The notes under the pieces: model-generated | What the model was told of the DNA's origin: nothing | Database searches by the model: none | What the model saw: the letters and a program-made list of their open reading frames with translations, nothing else | Shown: one piece after another, positions 21,830 through 33,077 of the stretch | How positions within the stretch are numbered: the first letter of the stretch is position 1 | How the letters are laid out: each line of letters starts with the position of its first letter | From: Antilocapra americana | Taxonomy: Eukaryota > Chordata > Mammalia > Artiodactyla > Antilocapridae | Length of the DNA stretch: 64,000 bases | Assembly: GCA_007570785.1 (NCBI GenBank) | Contig: ML660211.1 | Coordinates: 6,128,491 to 6,192,490 of the forward strand | Reading direction: 5' to 3' | Program-made: the position numbers and the translations under genes

Positions 21830-22270
21830 GATTGAGCTGGGCTCCGCTGTACAGTTTTTCCTTTGGTCTCGTCTGTGATCACTCATGAGACTACAACCAC
21901 CAGGCAGCTTCACTGAGACTTCTTGTTTTAACAATGGCTTCACTCATGTGCTTAGCAGGGATTCAGACAACCAACAAGCTATCTTTTTCTAAGCAGTCTT
22001 TCATCATCCAAGAGGCTAAGGATACTTCTCTGGGTGACAGCAGTGTTCCCAAAGGGTGAGAATGGAATTGCAAGTCTTTTTCAGGCCTGAAACCAAAACT
22101 TGCAAATGTTTTAGCTACCACATCTTATTGATCAAAGTCCAGTTCAGATTCAAGAATATGGAAAATGGATTCCTCATCATCTTTTTGAGACACATGGTAC
22201 AGTCACATGACAAAGGAGGGTGTATTCTGGGATGGGAAGAATTTGTGATTCTTTTCCCAATTTAGTAAAG
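21830..22270 (-). mobile_element. Ancient LTR-like repeat, antisense
   Basis: 'agattgagctgggctccgct', 'gcaagtctttttcaggcctgaaaccaaaacttgcaaatg', 'atcttattgatcaaagtccagttcagattcaag' and 'gggatgggaagaatttgtg' recall an old MLT/MER-type LTR in reverse. The family is not certain. Confidence 0.4.
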
Positions 22271-22354
22271 ACTGTTGTGGAGCACAGCATTGCTGGAGTG
22301 TCTGCTGTATAAGCTGGTTCTGCAATCTGCAGTTTCTCAAACCAAGAAAGATGA

Positions 22355-22422
22355 CCTGATCATTCTGAAATGATCAGGTTTACTCATCTAGAAAACATCT
22401 AGGTTTACTCATTTAGAAAACA
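22355..22422. repeat. Perfect 10-bp inverted repeat followed by a 22-bp direct repeat
   Basis: CCTGATCATT at 22,355-22,364 and its exact reverse complement at 22,369-22,378 are separated by four bases. A 22-bp unit (aggtttactcatctagaaaa plus ca) at 22,376-22,397 recurs with one change at 22,401-22,422, so the two structures overlap by three bases. Confidence 0.9.
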
Positions 22423-22564
22423 AATATACTTGTGTTGAAGATTTGCTGACATAATTTATATATGTACTAAGCTACTTAGTACAATTTCTAGCATAATTAC
22501 AAATGTCAATTATTAATAATGACTATTTCTAATATATTCTTGGTGGTTAACCCAATCCTAGCTA

Positions 22565-22771
22565 CTCTTTTGTTGTTGTTAAGTAGTGTCTGACTCTGCA
22601 ACCCCATAAACTGTAGCTCACCAGATTCCTCTGTCCATGGGACTTCCCAAGAAAGAATACTGGAGCAGGTTGCCATTTCTTTCTCCAGGGGATTTTCCTG
22701 ACCCAGGGACCAAATCTGTGTCTCCTATACCGACAGGCAGATTCTTTACCCCTGAGCCACCAGGGAAGCCC
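22565..22771 (-). mobile_element. Bov-tA SINE, antisense
   Basis: GTT-rich left end, 'gtccatgggacttcccaaga', 'cctgacccagggaccaaatc', and the antisense head 'ccctgagccaccagggaagc' at the right. Confidence 0.9.
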
Positions 22772-25406
22772 AATTATTCTTCATATTTTGTTAAATAAAA
22801 GTGTGGTTTTCTCACTTGAAAGAGGAGCATTTTCTCCCATAAAATAGTAAAATGCCAGAGTAGTACAATCACGGCAAGAAAAAGGAGTAAATGACATGAA
22901 GCAGGGCTAACCTTGTGGGCAACAACTTCATTATTTCTGTCACCTACACCTGCCAGTTGATTATATACTGGAGACTGAATCCATTTTGAAGTCAGTTAAA
23001 TTCAGAAGCACAGAGGAAGGAAGCAGATTATGTATCTTTATGACCTTCTTTCTCCTTTCATCTAGGCTGCTCACATTTTTAGACTTCACTGCCTCTAAGT
23101 CAAATGTGCTGCTTTCTTGTCGAATCCTTTCAGAATTTAAATGGATATATTATATTCCCTTCTATATTAGGACTCTCCTGGTTGCTAGGTACATAAATTC
23201 AGTGCAAATTGGCTTTAAAAGAAATGAATTTATTTTATCACCATCTGTTATATCAAGGCATATACTGACTCAGGTGCATTTTTTGACTTGCTAGTAAATT
23301 AGGATATAGACTCTGTCTGTATCTCTCTCTATCTCTCAACTCCTGCCCTTCTGTTTTCTATTGTATTTTCAGGAAAACACTTTTGAAACATTGACAACTA
23401 GTAACCACAGGAAAACATATTTAGCTTTAGTGAAAGTCATAGCTCCAAATGGGTAACTCAGATCAGGTATTTATGCCTCAGCCAATCACTGTGATAGAAG
23501 GTGATAGTCTCCTTTGAGATTGAGGTATAGAATAATATTACTGTAGGTCAAATCAAGTCACTATTTCCAGAAAAAAAATGAAAACAGATGCTAGATAAAT
23601 ATATATAACAAATATCCAGGAATCTTTTACCACTAGCACAGACAATGGATGTCAACTTACTGTGGATTGAACTTTGACAGTTTTATCAAACTTTCTTTAT
23701 GCCTTTTTCCTTTTCCTACCATATATGAACCAAAGATGGAAATTCACAGCCCCTTGGAAGCAAATATTGCCTTTCCAACCTTTGATTTTGCTTTATGCAT
23801 TGGTCAGTATGTTTTATTCAAATTCTTGAAAAATTTTAATTTCCATGAGACTAGAAAGCAGCAGAATCTTTATTAAAGTCTTCCAAAATCCACCCAGGTA
23901 TAAAAATTTAATTCCCTCAAATAAACCACATCTACATCTTTTGAAAATGATTGAGGCAATATTCCTCACTTAATAACTGAAAGAAGAGTGAAGAAAATTT
24001 TGATATGGATTCATGTTGGCAAAAAGAAGCATAACAATTTTGTGATACCTTCCATTTCTTTTTAAACCCTGTCAAAATTGTACTCCTGTTTAAGCCAAGT
24101 AGTTTAAGAAGATAAAAAAATTGTAAACCACTAAACATACAAAAGCACTCTTTCTCCAAATATGTTTATCATTGTATAAACACTAAGAATATATATGCTA
24201 GCAAGTTTACTGAATAATTTGTAGAATATAATATTTGACACACTACCTTCTTGCAGAAAACACTGAATGCTTCAATCCCATGAAATGTACTTTCAATACC
24301 AAACGACTTAATCATTTTCCTCCAAATATTCCTAGTCTTCTTGCATATTTTAGTTTTCTGATTTTTCCTTATAATTAAAACATCTTGATAAATAGCCTTT
24401 AATAATATATGTTCATGCATTGTCCACATTTCTTCTTAAAATGTATGTTTGCAGCATAAAAATACGACATTGACTTTTCTGATATCCTTTATCTTTTTTT
24501 CTCTCCAGGTCAATAATATACACAGATTTGGATAAACCAAATACTGCATGAAGAAGAGAGTAACAAAGCTAACAAAAACAATACAAAACAAAATAAGACA
24601 TCAAAACAATACGAAGTATGCAAGATTCAATAGGAATTTCACTGGAAAGCTTTAATAACTTTCCTTAAGCCAGCAAATGGAGGAGGACTGACATTCTCAA
24701 GGAACTGTGACTACTGTATATACATCAGGATCCAATAAACTGAAATGAAATTTGGATTGTAACACAACCATCCCATGAATTAATAACTCACCTTTATCTG
24801 CAAAATCCTAGAGATGGCTTTGAATTTATTGATTTTCTTTCCTTAGTATTTCAGCCAGGTCAGATTTTGGGAGAGAGCCTCCTTTAATTTCTGCAAGAGT
24901 GGGAGAAAAGATTTATGATGTTCCTATTTCATCAATATCTCAGGGGTAAAGAATGGGCATTGTCTTTCAGTTAAGTAAACCATAAGCAGCACCTTTGTGA
25001 AAAGGGTCACTGAATTTATCCTAGATGTTGTTAGTTACTGTCTCCTTGATCACAAGGTATTTGCTGAAAGACTGGTGTGGGATACTTGCTTTCCATATAA
25101 AGCCAGCAAGACTTTCATGTCTCTGGAATAAGAGATATCATTACATGTAATGTCATTGTGTTTCATAATTGCTTATAATTCTGTTTCTTAAATTTAATTT
25201 CTCCTCATGTCAAAATGTCATGAAAATTCAATCAAAAGTATGTAAGAATTTCTCATATTATTTTAAATGTACTGGTTTTACACCTTTTTTATTCATTTTC
25301 CATGAATTTTAAAATTTGAGAACATATACATTCACACATGAATATCTTTGTACATTGATCAATATTTTTTTAAAATAAGAAACGAAATATGTGTATATTT
25401 TATATA
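22772..25406. other. Unique DNA, possible old repeat at 23,190-23,360
   Basis: The segment with 'caaattggctttaaaagaaatgaatttatt' and a CTCTAT-rich run resembles an ancient MER-type repeat but cannot be named. The remaining 2.3 kb shows no family. Frames of 75-102 codons (22,986-23,294; 23,649-23,876; minus 24,169-24,429) have no recognisable domain. Confidence 0.4.
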
Positions 25407-25622
25407 TGTATAGGTGCTCAGTGGTGTCCAACTCTTTGCAGTCTCATAGACTGTAGCCTGCCAGGCTCCTCTACCCATGGAATTTTCCAAGTAATAATAC
25501 TGGAGTGGGTTCCCATTTCCTCCTCCAGGAGATCTTGGTGACCCAGGGATAGAAACAGTGTCTCTTGAGTGTCTTGCAACTCCAGGCAGATTCTCTACCA
25601 CTAGCACCACCTGGGAAGTCTA
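25407..25622 (-). mobile_element. Bov-tA SINE, antisense
   Basis: 'ggtgctcagtggtgtccaac', 'actggagtgggttcccattt', 'ggtgacccagggatagaaac' and the head 'tctaccactagcaccacctg'. A TG microsatellite of about 7 units follows. Confidence 0.88.
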
Positions 25623-25645
25623 AGTGTGTGTGTGTATTATATATA

Positions 25646-25957
25646 TCAGTTAAGTTCAGTTACTCAGTCGTGTCTGTCTCTTTGCAACCCCATGAACTGC
25701 AGCAAGCCAGGCCTCCTTATCCATCACCAACTTCCTCTCCCAGAGTTTACTCAAACTCATGTCCATTGAGTCAGTGATGCCATGCAACCATCTCATCCAC
25801 TATTGTCCCCTTCTCCTCCCACCTTCAATCTTTCCCAGCATCAGGGTCTTTTCCAATGAGTCAGTTCTTCACATCAGGTGGCCAAAATATTGGAGTTTCA
25901 GTTTCAACATCAGTCTTTCCAATGAATATTCAGGACTGATTTCCTTTAGGATTGACT
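25646..25957 (-). mobile_element. BovB LINE 3' end, antisense
   Basis: 'agttcagttactcagtcgtg', 'catcagggtcttttccaatg' and 'gatttcctttaggattgac'. 5'-truncated; it lies 23 bp from one Bov-tA and 80 bp from another. Confidence 0.9.
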
Positions 25958-25974
25958 AAATCACAGTTTTAATT

Positions 25975-26010
25975 TATATATATATATGTATACACATATA
26001 CATATATCAT
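25975..26010. repeat. TA-rich simple repeat
   Basis: Imperfect (TA)n/(CATA)n run between a BovB and a Bov-tA. Confidence 0.7.
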
Positions 26011-26035
26011 AATTTTGAACAAGTTCTGCTGGCCT

Positions 26036-26262
26036 GCATGCATAAGTGCTAAGTCGTTTTAGATCTGTATGACTCTTTGCCACCCTATGGACTGTAGCCC
26101 ACCAGGCTCCTCTGTCCATGGGATTCTCCAGGCAAGAATACTGGAGTGCATTGCCATGCCCTCCTCCAGGAGATCTTCTTGACCCAGGAATGGAACCCAC
26201 ATCTCTTAAGTCTGCTGCATTGGCAGGTAGGTTCTTTACCGCTAGTGCCACCTGAGATGCCC
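26036..26262 (-). mobile_element. Bov-tA SINE, antisense
   Basis: 'gactgtagcccaccaggctc', 'ccatgggattctccaggcaa', 'cttgacccaggaatggaacc' and the head 'ttctttaccgctagtgccac'. Confidence 0.9.
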
Positions 26263-26995
26263 GCTGCTATGCCTACTACTGCCAATTTCTACTGTGGCCT
26301 CTTGTCCTGTTTTTATTGCTGCAACTAAGTACAGCACAGTGATATTATTAACAATACTTTTACTACTGATAATGATATAGATTTTACTGGCCTATAGTTT
26401 GCTAAAATTTTAATTAGACACAAAATTTGAATTGTACTAATTTTGTTACATTTAATTATAATGCATTATTTTCTCCATTATCCTGTGAATACAATAGAGT
26501 GTATTTTTTATTTTAAATTTTTTCTAGGATAAATAATTTTTTCATGGTTATATTATCATTTTAAATCACTGCTGAATATAATTTGTCTAAATTTGAGTTG
26601 TGATCATTGCTCTGATATTTGTGAGGCATATTTTCTATGATTTCTTTTCCATATAATATTGCTGTTAGGTTCTATTCTCAAAGATAAATGGAATATAAGT
26701 TTCTAGAATAAAACATAGTAGAAATATCTTCATGACTTTGGGGCATGCAAAGGTTACTTAAATAATATAAAAATGATACCAAACTTAAAAGAAATAAAAA
26801 GATGATTACACTTACTTAATATTAATAATATATATTAATCAAGATATAGCATTAAACATTAAGATTTTTCATCACATACACCTGAAAAGCACCTCATATA
26901 AAGAAATATTTTTAAATTCTTATTAATAATTAAGAAAAAAGATCTTGATTTTTTAAATGGGCCTGATCCTTGTTCAGGTATGTCTAAAAGGTATA
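26263..26995. other. Unique AT-rich DNA
   Basis: No gene or repeat family seen. Confidence 0.5.
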
Positions 26996-27313
26996 CAGTG
27001 GTCTCTCAATATCCTTGGAAGATTGATCCCAGGAGCCCCGGAAGATATCAAAATCTACAGATGCTCAAATCTCTTATAGAAAGTAGTGTTGCATTTGCAT
27101 ATAGCCTAGTCACATTTTCCAGTTACCCTTAAATCATCTCTAGATTACTTATAATATATGATACAATGTAAATGCTATGTAAACAGTGGCCAGTGACTGG
27201 AAAACTCAAATTTTACCTTTTGGACCTTTTTGGAATTTTTATTCTTGATCATTTTTGACCAGCAGTTGGTTGAATCTGTGGATGCAGAACCTATGGATAT
27301 GGAGAGCTGACTA
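26996..27313 (+). mobile_element. Tigger-like non-autonomous DNA transposon
   Basis: The left end 'cagtggtctctcaatatcc' and the reverse complement of the right end 'ggatatggagagctgact' match at most positions, giving terminal inverted repeats of about 18 bp; TA flanks the left end (26,994-26,995). Inside are blocks typical of a TcMar-Tigger-related family ('ccttaaatcatctctagattacttataata', 'acaatgtaaatgctatgtaa'). About 318 bp with no transposase frame, so it would have depended on a transposase from elsewhere. Confidence 0.7.
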
Positions 27314-27339
27314 GGTATTCAAATAGTCAACTCTTATGG

Positions 27340-27443
27340 TTTCATGGCAATCCACTCCAGTATTCTTGCCTGGAGAATCCCATGGACAGAGGTGCATGGT
27401 GAGCTAAAGTCCATGGGGTTGCAAAGTCAGACACGAATGTTGA
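27340..27443 (+). mobile_element. Bov-A SINE, headless
   Basis: 'ggcaatccactccagtattc', 'cccatggacagagg', 'gtccatggggttgcaaagtc'. The tRNA-like head is missing. Confidence 0.8.
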
Positions 27444-27639
27444 ATTTAGCATGGGTGTACGTGATGCTAATCATGATGGGCATGAAAACCAAACCTGCCT
27501 TGAAATCACTTCTGAGAATAGATAAAATTTAAAGATTGACAATATAAAGAACATGATGGAATATGAAGCAAGGGGAAGTCACTTACATTGTGAGACTATG
27601 TAATTTTCATCACTGAAATCTTGTTTAGTGGCACTTGCT

Positions 27640-28140
27640 GAACTTATGTCCACCAATTCTGATCCTAAGTCTACATCTAAGAAAAATGAGTGAAATACTT
27701 TTACAAAGAAGACATAAAAAATCATTTCAAAAATTTTATTCTTAACAGTCAAAATTGAAAACAGCCTAAATGTCTTTGAATAGAGTGGATGAATTGTGAT
27801 GTACTGTTAAAATGGATACAAACATCAATAACAAAAACAGACTGCTGATATGCCAAAAAGCATAGGTTAATCCCAGAGCCACTGTATTAAGTGAAAGAAG
27901 GTAGGCAAAACTGCTATTAATTGCAAGGTTTTAACTAGTTAATTTGACAACAGGCAAAGCTAAGTGAGGTTTTTAAGTGTCAAAACAGTGGTTACCATAA
28001 TTGTATCAATAAATTAACTTTATGGGCATGATAGAAAATTCTAGACATGTTCTATAGCTTGATGATTTGTGTGGTTTACATCAGGATATAAATTTCACTT
28101 TGTTGTACAGTTAATATTCATTTATTTTACAAACCACACT
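27640..28140 (+). mobile_element. L1M LINE, ORF2 end plus 3' UTR
   Basis: 'gaaaacagcctaaatgtctttgaa', 'ttaagtgaaagaaggtaggcaaaac', 'aagacatgttctatagcttgatgatttgtgtggtttacatc'-like wording and 'ttgtacagttaatattcattt' follow the L1M 3' end in the sense direction, strongly diverged. 27,444-27,639 is unassigned. Confidence 0.65.
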
Positions 28141-28238
28141 GTGTGCACTCATAATAATAAATCAAAGAAACAAAAACTTGGCATCCACTGATAGTCAGGT
28201 TTGTTTTATTTATTTATTTATTTTTAAAATTTATTTGG

Positions 28239-28440
28239 GCTTTCCAGGTGGCACTAGTGGTAAAGAATCCACTTGCCAATGCAGGAGCTGCAAGAGACGC
28301 AGGTTGGATCCCTGGGTCAGGAAAATCCTTTGGAGTAGGAAGGGACAACTCCAATATTCTTGCCTGGAAAATTTCATGAACAGGAGCGCCTGGTGGGCTA
28401 CAGACTATGGGGCTGTAGAGCTGGACACAATTGAGCACAA
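28239..28440 (+). mobile_element. Bov-tA SINE
   Basis: 'gggctttccaggtggcacta', 'ggttggatccctgggtcagg', 'attcttgcctggaaaatttc' and a tail 'gagctggacacaattgagca'. A (TTTA)n run of about 25 bases lies just upstream at 28,205-28,230. Confidence 0.9.
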
Positions 28441-29240
28441 AATGTATGTTCATTTTAAAGAGTGAAGAAGCAAGAAATGCCTACATCTCTTTAGTATGCT
28501 CCAGTGATCTTGGAAGGGTGGAGTAAAGGGAGCAGTTCATTTCTCTCATGTTTTTGTTGTCTTATCTGATACTTTCAACCAGTGCAGCAAGACTATAAAC
28601 AGACCACCAATGTTCCTGAGTTATTGCTTTCCTCTGGCCTAGAAACAAGTATGATTTATTTCCATTGGACATGTTTTCCACTATAAATGCAAACATTTGT
28701 CACATGTAGTTTGCTGAAGAAAGGTTAGGAAGTGTTGGTTTATACCATTTTCTTATTTTTGGCTATGTCACGTCTTGAATGTTTATTTGGATTGTCACAA
28801 GTGAGTCAGGAATAAGAGCCATTAGTTATATGTAATTTACATCAACTGACTTGATCTGAAGCAATGCTCCTGAAGTCTTTTTAGGGCTACCAGACTTTGA
28901 TGAGCATTGGCAGTAGAACTGCCATTTATAGTTTAGCAAAGACGTATCATTTCACTGAAATAAAGCTACAGTAGAAGCTTTGACTATAGTAGTTGTAGCA
29001 GAAGACTACAGTAGTTGTGACCTGGAATCAGAGCTAAATCCTGTGAAGACAGCAAGTGAAAAAAATCCCTGAGAATTTCCAGCTTCATATGTTGAAAGTA
29101 TGATTGGATGTGGGTTTTCTGCAAGGTCACTTTGCATTGAAAGGTGATTGTACAGAATTCTGGGTAAGCATGAGTGAGTTGAGATAACATGTAGAGAATA
29201 TCTGGACTGAGATGGGGATATTGAAATTAAAACAGAAGTA
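28441..29240. other. Unique DNA
   Basis: No family or gene seen. A 14-bp motif (act-a/c-agtagttgt) is repeated at about 28,982 and 29,005. Confidence 0.5.
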
Positions 29241-29478
29241 ATGTACATAAGGGCTTCCGTCATAGCTCAGTCAGTAAACAATCTGACTGCAATACAGGAA
29301 ACCCGGGTTCAATTCCTGGGTTGGGAAGATCTCCTGGAGCAGGAAATGGCTATCCACTCCAGTATTCTTGCTTGGAAAAATCCCATGGACAGAGTAAGTA
29401 GCCTGGCAGGCTACATTCCACAGGTTCACAAGAGTAGGACACAACTTCGCAACTAAACCCTACCATTGATGTACATAA
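29241..29478 (+). mobile_element. Bov-tA SINE with 10-bp target-site duplication
   Basis: Body 29,251-29,468 ('gggcttccgtcatagctcag', 'gggttcaattcctgggttgg', 'ggcaggctacattccacagg'). The target duplication atgtacataa is at 29,241-29,250 and 29,469-29,478. The right copy also serves as the left flank of the next SINE. Confidence 0.9.
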
Positions 29479-29695
29479 AGAACTTCCCAGGTGGCACAGC
29501 ACTAAAGAATTTGCCCACTAATATGGGAGACATGGATCCAATCCTTGGATCGGAAAGATCCCCTGGAATAGGAAATGGCAACCTGCTCTTATTCTTGCTT
29601 GGAAAATTTCAGAGACACAGGAGCCTGGTGGGGTACCCAAGGAGTGGCAAAGTGTTGGCCATGACTGAGTAGCAAAGCACACACATGCTGTACCT
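29479..29695 (+). mobile_element. Second Bov-tA SINE at the same target
   Basis: 'gaacttcccaggtggcacag', 'ggatccaatccttggatcgg', 'gccatgactgagtagcaaag'. A worn copy of the target (tgtacctaaa) follows near 29,690-29,698. It is more diverged from consensus than its left neighbour. Confidence 0.85.
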
Positions 29696-29989
29696 AAAAA
29701 TAAAAAAAGAAATGAGGAAATGAGTGTTAGTTTGTGGACTGAGTGTACGAAGACAAAGGGAACGCAATGATCCTTGATTTCAACTTCACTTGATGAAAAA
29801 ATGTTTGCCTAAAATGTGTGAAAATAAATGCAGAGCACACACAAAAAAATTGGAAAGATATACCAACAGAAATGCAACTTTTCCTTCATTTTCCCATTAA
29901 TTTCAGTAAAGTAATATTCAAGTTTTATATAATTATTTATTATGAATTGCAATTCATAATATAGTTAGGATTTAAAGCTACATATAAGC
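29696..29989. other. Unique DNA with a 24-bp palindrome
   Basis: 29,938-29,961 is a perfect palindrome centred on GAATTG|CAATTC. Otherwise no feature. Confidence 0.6.
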
Positions 29990-31291
29990 CTTTATGAATG
30001 TTCACACTACTGTACAATTGCACTCATCTCACACACTAGCAAATTAATGCTCAAACTTCTCCAAGCCAGTCTTCAATTGTACATGATCTGTGAACTTCCA
30101 GATGCTCAAGTTGGATTTAGAAAAGTCAGAGGAACTAGAGATCAAATTGCCAACAACCACTGGATCATAGAGAAAGCAAGAGAGTTCCAGAAAAACATTT
30201 ACTTCTGCTTTACTGACTACGCCAAAACCTTTGACTGTGTGGATCACAACAAACTGTGGAAAATTCTTCAAGAGATGGGAATACCAGACCACCTCACCTG
30301 CCTCTTGAGAAATCTGCATGCAGGTCAGGAAGCAACCATTAGAACTGGACATGGAACAACAGACTGGTTCCAAATCAGGAAAGGAGTACATCAAGACTAT
30401 ATATTGTGATCTTGCTTATTTAACTTATATGCAGAGTACATTTTGTGAAATGTGGGGCTGGATGAAGCACAAGCTGGAATCAAGACTGCTGGGAGAAATA
30501 TCAATAACCTCAGGTATGCAAATGAAACTACCTTTAAGGCAGAAAGCGAAGAACTAAAGAGCCTCTTGATGAAAGTGAAAGAGGAGACTGAAAAATTTGA
30601 CTTAAAACTCAACATTCAGAAAACTAAGATCATGGCATCTGGTCCCATCACTCCATGGCAAATAGGTGGGGAAACAATGGAAACAGTGAGAGACTTTATT
30701 TTGGGGGGGGCTTCAAAATCACTGCTGATGAAACTGCAGTCATGAAATTAAAAGAGATTTTTTTCTTGGAAGAACAGCTATGACCAACCTAGACAGCATA
30801 TTAAAAAGCAGAGACATTAGTTTGTCAACAAAGGCCCTTCTAGTCAAGGCTATGGTTTTTCCCATAGTCATGTATGAATGTGAGAGTCAGACTATAAAGA
30901 AAGCTGAGAGCCGAAGAATTGATGCTTTTGAACTGTGGTGTTGGAGAAGACTCTTGAGAGTCCCTGGGACTGCAGGGAGATCCAACCAGTCCATCCTAAA
31001 GGAAATCAGTCCTGAATATTCATTGGAAGGACTGATTTTGAAACTGAAGCCCCAATACTTTGGCCACCTGATGCAGGAACTGACTTCTTGGAAAAACCCT
31101 GATGCTGGGAAAGACTGAGGGCAGGAGGATAAGGGGATGACAGAGGATGAGATGGTTGGATGGCATCACCTACTCAATGGACATGAGTTTGAGTAAGCTC
31201 TGGGAGTTGATGATGGACAGGGAAGCCTAGCATGCTACAATCCATGGGGTCGCAAAGAGTCGGACTGAATGACTGAACTGAACTGAACTGA
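29990..31291 (+). mobile_element. BovB LINE, 1.3 kb 3' part with reverse-transcriptase relic
   Basis: The longest sense-strand BovB here. Conceptual translation of 30,047-30,409 shows the fingers/palm segment with motif A FTDYAKTFD (family F-x-D-Y-x-K-A-F-D) and KGVHQDY where the family has KGVRQGC. Motif C reads YANE at 30,514-30,525 where active copies have YADD, so the catalytic aspartates are lost. Later come the C-terminal blocks LKSRDI and ELWCWRRLLRVPGTAGRSNQ. At least three frame breaks separate these parts. It ends in repeated 'ctgaactgaactgaa'. A dead copy. Confidence 0.92.
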
Positions 31292-32374
31292 AGGCTTACA
31301 TTTTAGTCCCTGGATATATTTTATACTATTTAATTTATGTTATTTTTTATTTAAAAATTTAGTTGTGAAATTCTCTTCATAGTGTGACACAGCTCCAAAA
31401 TAATAAGAAAATACTTTTCATCCTCTTTCAAACATTTTTTAATAGAAATAAATAGAACAAGCAAATATTGGAATGAAAATTGAAACTTGTGTCCTGGAAT
31501 GCTCATACAATAATTTTAAAATTCATTTCTCTTTTAAAAATGTATTGCAAAAGAATTCTGTGGTTGATTAAGCACCAAAGAACACTTAGAAAGTTAATGA
31601 AAATGAGTAACTAAACTAAATACGAGATAATAACTTACAAATGTATGATAGACATGCATATTTTTTTGTCTGATTATATACACTTATTTACACATAAAGA
31701 ATAACAATTTTACAATATATTTTAATATTTTAAATAACTTACTATGTCAGTCTAATTATCTAATACTGTATACAAGTTACTGCATTTACCTCTGTATGGA
31801 ATTAGTATATCAAATGGAAACAATCTGAAAGTTTTAGTAATATGCAATTTTTGATTTTTTATGTATCTAAATCTTAATGTAAAATGTCTTTGAACATACA
31901 TATTTACATAATTTCATGATAATATTTTAAAGATAAATTCATATTTTAGATACATCTCTTTGAAATTGTTGCCATTTATTTACTATGTTATAAGAAAGAC
32001 ACTGTTTTACAGAGTGACAATATTCCTGACATTATATAATAAGACTGATTGCTATTTTGAAAGATCACCTTTTACGATGAATTTGAAAGCAAGTTATATC
32101 TCTATTCTTATATGTGTCTTCTTGTGCCAAGATATCACTTCTTCACCTCTTTTCACCTCTGTCATTTACTCTGCATAACCTAGTAGAAACTACTTATTAC
32201 CTATGTGCTTGTCTATAACTGAGAATAGTTACAGTTTTATTGTACGATGGTGTTATGAGGATTGGTTGAGTTGATACATATACAAACTGAAAACAAAACA
32301 AAACTCTACTTCATTTGTTTTTGTTGATGTTGTTTGGTTTTGCTTTTTATGTTGTGGTTTGTTTGTTTTGCTAG
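31292..32374. other. AT-rich unique DNA
   Basis: No gene or family recognised. A TG/TTG-rich stretch lies at 32,305-32,370, left of the L1M relic. Confidence 0.5.
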
Positions 32375-32700
32375 AATATCTATAGCAGTACTATTCACAA
32401 AAGCCTCAAACTGGAAACTATCCAAATGCCCATCAACAGTAGAACACCAAATCATGGCTACAGTCCATGATTTCCTAAAAGAGTCAGACAGGACTTCGAG
32501 ACTAAACAACAACAGTATCTATTATGAATGAAATACTGCCCAGCAACAATAATGATTACTCCACAGCCACAGGCAACAACATAGATCAATTTCAAAGACA
32601 AAAAGTTGAGCAAAAGAATCTTCCTACAGTTTTGCACTATAGAAAGTATGAAAGCAGGCTAAAGTAAATGTTTCATTTGTGATCATTTAGAAATACATTT
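32375..32700 (+). mobile_element. L1M ORF2-end relic split by a Bov-A tail
   Basis: 'tatctatagcagtactattcacaaaagcctcaaactgg' and 'aaatgcccatcaacagtaga' precede the SINE piece at 32,451; 'tgaatgaaatactgcccagcaa' and 'gcaacaacatagatcaatttc' resume after it. Order and spacing match the end of L1 ORF2. Confidence 0.65.
32451..32512 (+). mobile_element. Bov-A SINE tail inside L1M
   Basis: 'ggctacagtccatgatttcc' and 'gagtcagacaggacttcgagactaaacaacaac' are the 3' end of Bov-A. Only about 60 bases are present, inserted into the L1M relic. Confidence 0.65.
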
Positions 32701-33077
32701 TAAGATTGTACAGCCCAATGAAATGTTATTAAAACATTAATTCTATAGCTTTTCAACAGAAAAGAAAACAGTGATACAAAACAATTCAGAAAATGAAGAA
32801 AATAAAGGAGTAACTTTCAGGGAACAAAGAGAAAAGCACAACAGTGAACTTAAGACAGAACAGCGATAGAAATAGAAATTGGGTATGTGGGGAAAAAATA
32901 AAAAGACAGAAAAGTTTTATGACCAAGTCATGTTTACTTGAAATTTGGAGAATATGTGGGCTGGGAGAACTAATACTAAAAAGATTAATGTCAATGTTAT
33001 CATCATAAAACACAGGAATGTATTAGGAGACAAGCTTAATGAGACCAGGAATTGGCATTCTGGTGCCCTGATGTTTC
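32701..33077. other. Unassigned A-rich DNA
   Basis: May be a worn part of the L1M 3' region. No gene seen. Confidence 0.35.

Noticed and set aside
30047..30409. Functional reverse transcriptase gene
   Set aside because: It is a 5'-truncated BovB with stops, frameshifts and a mutated YADD box.
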